NCBI RefSeq assembly: GCF_009827295.1
Contig: NZ_WTYD01000002.1
Coordinates: 124,001 to 188,000, forward strand
DNA length: 64,000 nucleotides
Direction: 5' to 3'
From: Qipengyuania pelagi
GTDB lineage: Bacteria; Pseudomonadota; Alphaproteobacteria; Sphingomonadales; Sphingomonadaceae
Positions 17,043-25,900 of this stretch are shown here, piece by piece; position 1 is the first letter of the stretch; each line of letters opens with the position of its first letter. The translations under genes and the position numbers were made by a program. The notes under the pieces were generated by a model. That model made no database searches. It saw nothing but the letters and a program-made list of their open reading frames with translations, and was not told the origin of the DNA.

Positions 17043-18446
17043 CTAGTGCCCCACGCTCTCGCCGCGTTCGAGCCCGGACAGCGCCAATTGCTCGTCGATC
17101 TGCGCCATCAGGCGGGCCAGCCCTTCCTCGCTGTCGCTTTCCGCGCGGGCGACGAGGACGTCCTGCGTGTTCGATGCGCGCAGCAACCACCACCCGTCAG
17201 GCGTCGTAACCCGCACTCCATCGGTCCCGTCGACATCGGAATCGCTGTTCGCCAGCCGCTCCTCCACCTCGCGGATCGCGGCGAATTTGCGGCTTTCATC
17301 GACCTGGAAGCGCAATTCGGGCGTGTTGACCATGGCGGGCATGGCCCCGCGCAATTCGGTCACCGATCGGCCGAGGCGCGCGCTCGCCGCGATCAGGCGC
17401 ACGCCTGCATAGAGCGCATCGTCATATCCGTAATACTCGTCGGCGAAGAAGACGTGGCCGCTCATCTCGCCCGCCAGCGGAGATCCCGTCTCCTTCATCT
17501 TGGATTTGACGAGCGAATGTCCGGTCTTCCACATCAGCGGCTTGCCCCCGCATTCGGAAATCCGCTCGAACAGGGCGCGGCTCGCCTTCACATCGGCGAT
17601 CACCGTGGCGCCCGGACGGGTCTTGAGCGTGTCCTCTGCGTAAATCATCAATAACTGATCGCCCCAGATCACCCGGCCCTCGCCGTCGATCGCGCCGATC
17701 CGGTCCCCGTCGCCATCGAAAGCGACTCCGAAATGGAGGTTCTTCTCGGCGACGAGCGCGCGCAGATCGGCCAGGTTCTCCTCGACCGTAGGATCGGGAT
17801 GATGATTGGGAAAATTGCCGTCGACATCGGTGTAGAGGAGATGATGCTCGCCCGGCAGTTTCGCGGCGAGCATTTCCAGCGCGGGGCCGGCGGCGCCGTT
17901 GCCCGCATCCCATCCCACGCGCAGATCGGCAAGCGCGGCGCGGTCGACATCGCCGAGGCCCATCAGCAGGCGCTCGACATACTCGCCCAGGATGGCGCGG
18001 CTCTCGACGCTGCCCGACCCATCGTCCCAATCGCCCGCGGCGGCCATTTCGCCCAGCTTCTGGATGTCGGAGCCGAAAAACGGACGGCCCTGAAACACCA
18101 TCTTGAAGCCGTTGTAATTGGCGGGATTGTGGCTGCCGGTTATCTGAATGCCGCCATCCACGTCTTCGCCTGAGGCTTCGGCGTAATAGAGCATCGGCGT
18201 CGCGCCGAGACCGATCGTCACGACATCGCAGCCGCTCGCCGTCAAGCCCTCGACCAATGCGTGTTCGAGCATGGGTGAGCTGACGCGGCCATCATAGCCC
18301 ACAGCGACCTTCTGGCCGCCGGCACGCCGCAACAGCGTTGCGAAACCGCGCCCGATGGCGCGCGCATCGTCCGCGCCGAGAGTTTCGCCGATGATGCCGC
18401 GAATGTCGTATTCGCGCAGCACGGTGGAATCGAAGTTGTGGGTCAT
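17043..18446 (-). CDS. Phosphomannomutase/phosphoglucomutase
   Basis: 467 residues from the ATG at 18446. It interconverts hexose 6- and 1-phosphates, supplying mannose 1-phosphate for GDP-mannose and glucose 1-phosphate for UDP-glucose. The phosphoserine loop TGSHNP (103-108, Ser105), metal-binding DGDGDR (244-249) and sugar-binding GEMSGH (326-331) are all present. The start overlaps the stop of the J-domain gene by four bases (ATGA), so the two are coupled. manC and manA lie 3 kb away and would complete the GDP-mannose route. Confidence 0.95.
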   Translation of the reverse strand: MTHNFDSTVLREYDIRGIIGETLGADDARAIGRGFATLLRRAGGQKVAVGYDGRVSSPMLEHALVEGLTASGCDVVTIGLGATPMLYYAEASGEDVDGGIQITGSHNPANYNGFKMVFQGRPFFGSDIQKLGEMAAAGDWDDGSGSVESRAILGEYVERLLMGLGDVDRAALADLRVGWDAGNGAAGPALEMLAAKLPGEHHLLYTDVDGNFPNHHPDPTVEENLADLRALVAEKNLHFGVAFDGDGDRIGAIDGEGRVIWGDQLLMIYAEDTLKTRPGATVIADVKASRALFERISECGGKPLMWKTGHSLVKSKMKETGSPLAGEMSGHVFFADEYYGYDDALYAGVRLIAASARLGRSVTELRGAMPAMVNTPELRFQVDESRKFAAIREVEERLANSDSDVDGTDGVRVTTPDGWWLLRASNTQDVLVARAESDSEEGLARLMAQIDEQLALSGLERGESVGH

Positions 18447-18745
18447 TTGCGTGGCTCCGTAGGGTCGGCGTCGATCCGGTTCAGCAACAGGTCGCGCGCG
18501 GCGTTGATTTCGGCGAGGCGGGCCGTACTGCCTCCTCGATCGGGATGGAATTGTGCGGCGAGGCGGCGATGGGCCTCTCGGATACGCGGCGCATCGGCAT
18601 CGGCGGGTACGCTCAGCAAACGCCGGGCGCGGGCCAGTTCCCTGTCTTGCGAGGGCGCACCGCGCAGATAATCCCAGGGCCATTTGCCGAACAGCCAGCG
18701 ACAGGCGATCGCCAGCAGCGCCGCGATCACCAGCCAGCGCATCAT
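18443..18745 (-). CDS. Membrane-anchored J-domain protein
   Basis: 100 residues. An N-terminal membrane helix (RWLVIAALLAIACRWLFG) is followed by a J-domain in the last 60 residues with the essential HPD at 67-69 (FHPDRGG). This build is like DjlA-type or Tim14-like proteins that recruit DnaK to the membrane. It overlaps mipZ upstream (ATG within 18742-18745) and phosphomannomutase downstream by four bases each, so all three are translated as a coupled string. Confidence 0.88.
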   Translation of the reverse strand: MMRWLVIAALLAIACRWLFGKWPWDYLRGAPSQDRELARARRLLSVPADADAPRIREAHRRLAAQFHPDRGGSTARLAEINAARDLLLNRIDADPTEPRK

Positions 18746-19590
18746 GCGGCCTGATCCTGCGTGCGTTTGTCCGGGGCGCCCTTTTCCGGCGCGCCCGCAT
18801 CCGGCAGGCCGACACCCGGAAGGCGAAGACTGGCGATAAGGCCCCGCAATTCCTGTCGCGCGACCAGATGGCTGGTGCCGAGATCGCCGAGATGCCCCTT
18901 GTCCAAGAGGGTCAGGCCCGAAGGGAACAGTTCGCGATAGATCACGCGCTCCGACAGGCCCTTGGCGATGCGGAAGCCTACCCGCTTGGACATTTCGGCC
19001 AGCGCCTTTTCCAGGCGCGCCATGTTGCGCGCCTCGGTATAGCCGATGCGGTTCCTGACCACGACCCAGTCGAGCTCACGCCGCTGCTGTTCCATTCCCA
19101 TGCGCGAGCGTTTCAGGCGCGCTTCCCAGATCAGCTCGGCATAGAAGGACAGTTTCTTGACCTTGAACGTTTCGGCATCGACCTGGCCGATGAGGTCGAA
19201 ATCGACGAAACTGTCATTCATCGGCGTGACCAGCGTATCGGCCTGTTCCGCCGCCGCGCGCGCCAGCGGATCGTCGCGACCGGGCGTGTCGATGAGGATG
19301 AAATCGGCGTTCGCGTCCATCCGCTCCATCGCGAGCGCCAGCGCCTGTTCGGTCTTGTGGCGGAACACCTCGCAGACCGGGCTGGGCAATTCGATCCCGC
19401 GCTTTTCCTGAATGGCCTCGCGGTTCTCGATATAGCGATCCATGGTGCGCTGGCGCGGATCGAGATCGAGCGCGGCGACCTTCTTGCCCATATAGGAAAG
19501 CGCCACTGCGACATGGACCGCCGTGGTCGATTTGCCGGTCCCGCCCTTCTCGTTGGCGAAGACGATGCGATGGGCGCGTTGCTGGGACAA
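18742..19590 (-). CDS. mipZ: MipZ-type ParA-family division-plane ATPase
   Basis: 282 residues from a TTG at 19590. HRIVFANEKGGTGKSTTAVH places the deviant Walker A (GGTGKST) at 16-22 right at the N-terminus, as in MipZ; LDLDPRQRTMDRYIENR and LIDTPGRDDPLAR follow, which separate MipZ from ordinary ParA. MipZ forms a gradient from the ParB-bearing poles and blocks FtsZ polymerisation, restricting division to mid-cell in alphaproteobacteria. No ATG lies near the conserved start, and the longer frame runs into panC on the other strand, so TTG is the best choice. Confidence 0.93.
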   Translation of the reverse strand: MSQQRAHRIVFANEKGGTGKSTTAVHVAVALSYMGKKVAALDLDPRQRTMDRYIENREAIQEKRGIELPSPVCEVFRHKTEQALALAMERMDANADFILIDTPGRDDPLARAAAEQADTLVTPMNDSFVDFDLIGQVDAETFKVKKLSFYAELIWEARLKRSRMGMEQQRRELDWVVVRNRIGYTEARNMARLEKALAEMSKRVGFRIAKGLSERVIYRELFPSGLTLLDKGHLGDLGTSHLVARQELRGLIASLRLPGVGLPDAGAPEKGAPDKRTQDQAA

Positions 19591-19684
19591 AATGGGCGCT
19601 GCTTTCCGTGTTCGTGCGTCGAGTATTGTCGCGCCCCGACCGGTCCGGCTAGGGCGGCTTCGGCCATAACCGAAGGGTGACCCC

Positions 19685-20536
19685 GTGCAAACCGCGACAA
19701 CGCTCGAAATGTTGAGAAGCTCCATCGCCGGACTGCGCGAAGAAGGCGGTGACTCGATCGCCCTGGTGCCGACGATGGGCGCGCTGCACGAAGGGCATCT
19801 GACACTGATCCGCGAGGCGAGAGCGCGCGCCGACCATGTCGTCGCCTCGATCTTCGTCAATCCGCGCCAGTTCGGACCGAACGAGGATCTCGACGCCTAT
19901 CCCCGCCAGCTTGAACGTGACAGCCAGCTGCTCGCAGAAGAGGGCGTGGCCCTGTTGTGGGCACCGCCTCCGGGCGAAGTCTATCCCGAAGGTTACGCGA
20001 CCAATGTCTCGGTCGGCGGCGTCAGCGAAGGGCTGTGCGGCGCGGACCGGCCGGGCCATTTCGACGGCGTGGCGACTGTGGTGCTGAAGCTCTTCAACCA
20101 GGTCCGGCCCGACATGGCGCTGTTCGGCGAGAAGGACTGGCAGCAACTCGCCGTGATCCGGCGCATGGCGCGCGATCTCGACCTGACCTTTCCGCATGTT
20201 TCGGCCATTCACGGCGTCGGGATCGTGCGCGAAGAAGACGGGCTCGCGATGAGCAGCCGCAACGCCTATCTCTCGCCCGAAAATCGCCGCCGCGCCGCCG
20301 CCCTCCCCCGCGCGATGAAGGACGCGGCGGGTTTGATAGAAGATGGCGGCGATGCCGCGCGCGCTCTCAGCAATCTGAAGGAAACGCTGCGCGTGGCGGG
20401 CTTCGAAAGCGTCGATTATGCCGAATTGCGCGATGCGGACAGTCTTGCTCCGCTTGAGAGCGATAACGGCAATGCCCGCCTGTTCGCCGCCGCGCGGATC
20501 GGCGGTACGCGGCTGATCGACAATCTGGCGGTCTAG
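19685..20536 (+). CDS. panC: Pantothenate synthetase
   Basis: 283 residues from GTG at 19685. It joins pantoate and beta-alanine with ATP to make pantothenate for Co[13 protein letters not shown] (28-39) is the nucleotide-binding HIGH-like motif, [13 protein letters not shown] the pantoate site, and [10 protein letters not shown] the KMSKS-like loop. It is divergent from mipZ. Its stop codon and that of manA share the four bases CTAG at 20533-20536. Confidence 0.97.
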   Translation: MQTATTLEMLRSSIAGLREEGGDSIALVPTMGALHEGHLTLIREARARADHVVASIFVNPRQFGPNEDLDAYPRQLERDSQLLAEEGVALLWAPPPGEVYPEGYATNVSVGGVSEGLCGADRPGHFDGVATVVLKLFNQVRPDMALFGEKDWQQLAVIRRMARDLDLTFPHVSAIHGVGIVREEDGLAMSSRNAYLSPENRRRAAALPRAMKDAAGLIEDGGDAARALSNLKETLRVAGFESVDYAELRDADSLAPLESDNGNARLFAAARIGGTRLIDNLAV

Positions 20537-21342
20537 AGAACCGGTTGCGTAATCAGGATTTTGGCGTCGTCTCCGATCGAAAGCGACGACCAGTCGCCAA
20601 CCAGCGCGCATTGCCCGGCGGCGACCGTTTCACCCTCGATCGTGGCGCTTCCTGAAACCGGGATGACGAGAAAGGCGCCCTCATACCGCGCCTTCACCTC
20701 AGGCGAGGCCGCGCCATCCAGCCGGTCCAGCCGGAACAAGGGGCCCTCCACCAGCGTAATCTCACCCGTTTCCGCCACGCGGCGCCGCAAACCCGCAGGA
20801 TGCGGTTCACCCTTGGCGACGGCAACCGCCTCGTCGAGATGCAGTTCGCGCGGTCGCCCGTAATCGTACAGGCGATAGGTGATGTCGCTGTTCTGCTGGA
20901 TTTCGATCAGGCTGCACCCCGCACCGATCGCATGGACCGTGTTGGCGGGAATGTAGAAGAAATCGCCTGGCTCGACATCGAACCACGCCATTCTCGCCTC
21001 GATCGATCCGTCGAGAGCGGCGGATTTGAGCGTTTCGGCGTCGAGCGGCGCCTCGAAACCGATACCGATCCGCGCGCCCGGTTCGCACGCGGTGATCAGC
21101 CAGCATTCTTCCTTGCCTTCACGTCTGCCGGTCGCCGCCAGGGCCTGAGCGTCGTCGGGATGAACCTGAACGGACAGGTTCTCGCTGGCGAAGAGATATT
21201 TGACGAGCAGATCCTTGAGCGCCGCAGGCGGTTCGAACCAGATCTCCCCGATGCGCTTGCCTTCCGGCGTCACGAAGGGTTCGGGCAGATCATCCACGCC
21301 CCACGGTTTTTCGACCGTTCGGGTAGTCAGCCGCGCGCTCAT
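20533..21342 (-). CDS. manA: Class I mannose-6-phosphate isomerase
   Basis: 269 residues, a short form of the type I enzyme that interconverts fructose 6- and mannose 6-phosphate. The metal-site segments are VQVHPDD (near residue 60), EECW, and [20 protein letters not shown] with the catalytic-domain His. The ATG overlaps the end of manC by four bases (21339-21342), so the two are an operon feeding GDP-mannose synthesis. The family is usually longer (~390 residues); this shorter form is known in alphaproteobacteria. Confidence 0.92.
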   Translation of the reverse strand: MSARLTTRTVEKPWGVDDLPEPFVTPEGKRIGEIWFEPPAALKDLLVKYLFASENLSVQVHPDDAQALAATGRREGKEECWLITACEPGARIGIGFEAPLDAETLKSAALDGSIEARMAWFDVEPGDFFYIPANTVHAIGAGCSLIEIQQNSDITYRLYDYGRPRELHLDEAVAVAKGEPHPAGLRRRVAETGEITLVEGPLFRLDRLDGAASPEVKARYEGAFLVIPVSGSATIEGETVAAGQCALVGDWSSLSIGDDAKILITQPVL

Positions 21343-22403
21343 GCCGCCCCGCTTTGGTTCTGCGCACCCGCCAGTTTCCCGACCTTCTGCGCCCCGTCCA
21401 CGGTTGTCACCAGCACCTCGTCTCCGTCGACGACGATGCAGACATCCTCCAACCCGATCACGGAGACACGCGGCCCGTCGGTTTCAACGAGGACATTGCG
21501 GCAATCGACCAGTTCGGCCCGGCCCAAAACTCGATTGCCATCCGCATCGCCCGTGCGCGCGTCGCGCAGCACCTGCCAATTGCCAATATCGGACCATCCC
21601 ATATCCACCGGCACCACGGCGGCTCGGTCGGTCTTTTCCATCACCGCATAGTCGATCGATTCGCTCGGCACGGCGGCGAACAGCTCGGCATCGGGGGTGA
21701 AGAAATCACCGGATTGAGTTCCCTCCGCGACCGCGCGCGCAACGACCTGCGCAATGTCCGGCCGGTGGGCTTCGAGCTCTGCGAGGAAACGACCGGCGGT
21801 GAAGGCGAAGATGCCGCCATTCCAGTCATACCCGCCTTCGTCGAGAAAGGCCTGCGCACGGGTCCGGTCGGGCTTCTCCACGAAGCGATCGATCCGAAAG
21901 CCGCCGGTCGATGCGATAGGTTCGCCGCGCCTGATATAGCCGAAACCGGTTTCGGGACGATCGGCATGGATACCGAAAGAAACCAGCCAGCCTTCCCTGG
22001 CGAGCGAGGCGCCCTGCTGCGCTGCCGCGACGAAGGCGGCGGCGTCGGCGATGTGGTGATCGCTGGGACATACCAACATCACCCGGTCGGGCGCGAGGCG
22101 GTGCGCAGCCAGCGCGATAGCGGCGGCGGTGTTGCGCGCGCTCGGCTCGACCAGGATCGATATCCCTGCCGAGTCCGCCTGGCGCTCAACATGCTCGAGA
22201 TGCGCGCTCCCGGTCACGATCACCGGCGCACCGAAGACGGAACGATTCCGAGTGCGCGAGAGCGCCTGCTGGAAAAGCGTTTCGATCCCGATAAGCGGCA
22301 GAAACGGCTTGGGCCGAGCGGTCCGGCTGCGCGGCCAGAGCCGTGTTCCGCCACCGCCGCACAGGATTACAGGCGCGATAAGTTCCGTCACGTGCAATTG
22401 CAT
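21339..22403 (-). CDS. manC: Mannose-1-phosphate guanylyltransferase
   Basis: 354 residues from the ATG at 22403, with GAGGTGG just upstream; a TTG further up is less likely. It makes GDP-mannose from GTP and mannose 1-phosphate. The nucleotidyltransferase signature CGGGGTRLWPRSR and the FVEKPD motif are clear, as is EPSARNTAAAIALAA. There is no C-terminal isomerase domain; that activity is supplied by the overlapping manA. The product would be used for exopolysaccharide, whose cluster starts at 58.9 kb. Confidence 0.95.
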   Translation of the reverse strand: MQLHVTELIAPVILCGGGGTRLWPRSRTARPKPFLPLIGIETLFQQALSRTRNRSVFGAPVIVTGSAHLEHVERQADSAGISILVEPSARNTAAAIALAAHRLAPDRVMLVCPSDHHIADAAAFVAAAQQGASLAREGWLVSFGIHADRPETGFGYIRRGEPIASTGGFRIDRFVEKPDRTRAQAFLDEGGYDWNGGIFAFTAGRFLAELEAHRPDIAQVVARAVAEGTQSGDFFTPDAELFAAVPSESIDYAVMEKTDRAAVVPVDMGWSDIGNWQVLRDARTGDADGNRVLGRAELVDCRNVLVETDGPRVSVIGLEDVCIVVDGDEVLVTTVDGAQKVGKLAGAQNQSGAA

Positions 22404-22542
22404 ATCCACCTCGCGTGGCGTGGGCAATCAGGGATAACCGACAAGGTTCACCTAAAACGCTCAGGCGAGACCTGGATTTTTCCCACGCATTTGTCAGAGA
22501 CAGAAAAAGCCCCAACAAAACGGGCGCTTAGAACAACCGTCA

Positions 22543-22568
22543 TCAATATTACAATAATGTAATATTGA
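22543..22568. promoter_or_regulatory. Perfect 10-bp inverted repeat, operator-like
   Basis: TCAATATTAC - AATAAT - GTAATATTGA, two perfect 10-base arms around a 6-base spacer, in an AT-rich 120-base island. It lies 140 bases upstream of manC and 105 bases upstream of the small YD-repeat gene, so it could be a dimeric regulator site for either. No poly-T run follows, which argues against a terminator. The binding protein is unknown. Confidence 0.6.
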
Positions 22569-22673
22569 CATCATAATACAGAAAATGATCCATGCTTTGG
22601 ATCTATATTAAATTCCTATAACTTGACCAAATCCTAATCGAGTTCATGCTTGTACCAATCGGAGGGTAACAGC

Positions 22674-22880
22674 ATGAAACTGATTTTCGCGACATCAGCC
22701 TTGTCGCTTCTTTCCATAGCCGCGCCGGGCCACGCATCCCAGATGACGGCCTATACTTACGATTCGAAGGGACGGCTCGTGAAAGTCCAGCATTCGGGCG
22801 GAACTAACCACGGTGCCGCCACGGATTACGAGCACGACAAGGCCGACAATCGCAAGCGGGTCCGCACCACCGGCCGCTGA
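22674..22880 (+). CDS. Small secreted single YD-repeat protein
   Basis: 68 residues from the ATG at 22674, preceded by GGAGG nine bases upstream; the longer frame from 22650 is not needed. A signal peptide (MKLIFATSALSLLSIAAPGH then A) is followed by one YD repeat, MTAYTYDSKGRLVKVQHSGG, and a charged tail (NHGAATDYEHDKADNRKRVR). It is therefore a stand-alone, exported one-repeat relative of the big RHS protein that starts 90 bases later. It may be co-transcribed with it. Function unknown; a chaperone, plug or decoy for RHS assembly are all guesses. Confidence 0.75.
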   Translation: MKLIFATSALSLLSIAAPGHASQMTAYTYDSKGRLVKVQHSGGTNHGAATDYEHDKADNRKRVRTTGR

Positions 22881-22969
22881 GCTCTCAAAACAGGATCGCA
22901 AGCACGGGTCCGGGCGCCTCGCAAAGGGCGGCCCACCTTTGCGATCGCCTTCAATCAGGGGATCATTTC

Positions 22970-25900
22970 ATGAAACTTTCGAACGCGCGCGCCGCCAGGA
23001 TCGGCCTGCTGGCATCGACCATTCTTTGCGCGGGCCTGTCGGCGCCGATCGCGGCGCAAAAGCTGGCCGCGCCGGTCGAACCGTGGGTCGCGACCGACGA
23101 GAACGGCGTCGATCTGACCAATGGGCGCTATTATCTCGACATCCTCGAAGGCAGCATCGGGTCGGGTGACGGCGCCATCGCGATGGTCCGCTATTACGGC
23201 GATACGGGCCTTCAGGACAATTGGACCGGCACGCTCCAGCTGTCGAACAACGGCACAGTGGCGACGGTCAGCCTGGGCAAGATTTCGGAGAAGTTCACCG
23301 ATACCGGTTCCGGTTGGGTCTCGGCGAAAGCCAATGGCGGGACTCTGTCTGGTTACGGTGGCAGTTGGACCTATCGCTCGCCCCAGGGAGTGGAGATCAC
23401 CTACAATTCCCCTTCATCCATGTCGTTCTATCCCAATACACCGTCGCAATATGGCGGGCCGGGTTGCAGCACGGACGGCGATAGCTGCGGCCTGCCGGTC
23501 GAAGTGCGTCGCCCCAACGGCGTGGTCTATTCGCTCAACTGGGATTTATATACCAATTGCTACCAGAACGGGCAGCCGGTTCTTCCGGGCGAAGGGTTTG
23601 GCGGAGGTCTCGAGGGCAACGCAGAAGACTGCTACACACCGTTCCGACTCTTCACCGTGACCAGCAACGCCGATTACACGATGTTGTTCACGTACGAGAC
23701 CAATCAGTCCAATGATCACAGCGGCTTTCCTCCGCAAAGCTATTACAACCGCAAGACGGTCGAATTCTTCAACACCTCCAGCGGGCCCGGCAGCGCTGGA
23801 TCGCAGACGGTTACGTATCAACGGCCCGCCAGCAACGTCCTCGTGATCGCCAACAGCCAGTCGGGCGATTGGCGAATCACCAACAACGGCGCCAATCTCT
23901 CGATTCAGAAGCCGGGACGCAGCAGCGAAACCCTCTTCGTCACGCGCGATAGCACGAACAAGGTGACGTCCGTCACCGACGATGGAGCGACCACGAATTA
24001 CAGCTGGAGCTCGTCGGGCGGCAACACGGTGGTTGCAAAGAGCGATGCAAGCGGCGGCGATGGACAGGTAGTCACCAATCCGAGCGTCGGGCGCCCCGGC
24101 ACGGTGACCGACGCGCGCGGCGCGAGCGTGACCAACACCTATTATCCGAGCGGGCTGCTCCAGCGCACAACCTATCCCGAAGGCAATTACATGCATTATC
24201 ATCGGGATGCGCGTGGCAATGTCACCCGGACGCAGATCGTCGGCAAGACGGGCGGCGAGATCAACACCTATGCAGGGTTCGGTCTGGACTGTGGGCCGTA
24301 TCCCGTAGCCTGCAACAAGCCGACCTATACGGTCGATGCGCGCGGCAAGCAGACCGATTATTACTACAATGGCACGCCAAGGCTCACCGAAGTCCGCGGC
24401 CCTGCAGACGCATCGGGCCAGCGTCCGACGACCTCTTTCGAATACACGGTGATCGACGGCAAGCATAAGCTGACCCGCCAGCGCGAATGCAGCTCGGCGG
24501 CCAGCTGCTCAGGCTCCGCAGATGAGCGGGTGACGACGCTGCAGTACGATTCGAAGGGCCGCTATCCCGTCTCCGTCACGGTGGCGAGCGGCAATGGCGC
24601 GATCGTATCGACAAGCCAGTTCACTTACGATGCGCGCGGCAATGTCCTGACCGTCGACGGGCCTTTGCCGGGCAGCGGCGACACCAGCTACCATTTCTAC
24701 GACCAGCGCGACCGGCGCCGCGGCACGATCGGGCCGGACCCGGACGGATCGGGCGCCATGCCGCGTCAGGCCATCCGCTACACCTATGACGGTGCGGGAC
24801 AGGTCCTCTATGCCGATGTCGGCACCACCACCGGCACGGCGGAAGGCAATCTCGACGGAATGACCGTGCGCCAACGGGTCGAGAACATCATCGACGCGAA
24901 CGGGCGCCGCGTGCAGCAGCGGCTCGTCTCGGGCGGCCAGATCTACAGCCTCACCCAATACAGCTACGACGCGCAGAACCGCCTCGATTGCGTCGCAGTC
25001 AGGATGAACCCGGCGACCTATGCCAGCCTGCCCGGCGCCTGCTCGCTCGCCACCCAAGGCAGTCAGGGCCCGGACCGCATCACCCGCTATCACTACGATG
25101 GCGACGATCGGATCGTGCGCGTCGAAAGCGGCGTCGGCACGGCGGAGGTCGGCAATGATTACGTCGCGACCTTCACGCTGAACGGCCTTACCCAGACGCT
25201 GACCGATGGGGAGAGCAACCGCACGACCTATGTCTACGACGCGTTCGACCGGCTCTCGCAGACCCAGTTCCCCTATGCGGGATCGAAGAACGCATCCAAT
25301 CCAAACGATTACGAGCAATTGGGCTACGACAATGCGGGCAACGTCACCAGCCGCCGCCAGCGCGACGGGCAGGTGATCACTTACGGCTACGATGCGCTGA
25401 ACCGCCTCACCGCCAAGGACCTGCCCGGCAGCGAATCGGACGCGAGCTACGCCTTCGACCTGATGGGCCGGCTGACCCAGGCCGTGCTGAACGGCCAGAC
25501 GCTGAGCTTCGGGCACGATGCCCTCGGCCGCAACACGTCGCAGTCCGGGCCCTATGGGACCACCAGCTACCAATACGATGCCGCCGGACGAAGGACGCGG
25601 ATGACCTGGGCGGACGGGTTCTACGTCACCTACGATTATCTCGACGACGGATCGATCCGCTACTTACGCGAATATGGTGGCACCGCACTCGCGACCTGGA
25701 ATTACGACAGCGCGGGCGATCCCAGCTTCATCACTTTCGCCAACGGCACCACGCAATCGGTGGCATTCGACCCGGTCGGGCGCTTGGGCTCGCTCGTCAC
25801 CGATCTGGCGGGCAGCAATGGCGACAACACGCGCGGCTTTTCGTACAATCCGGCAAGCCAGATCGCGCAGACGACCCAGTCGAACGACAGCTACAATTTC

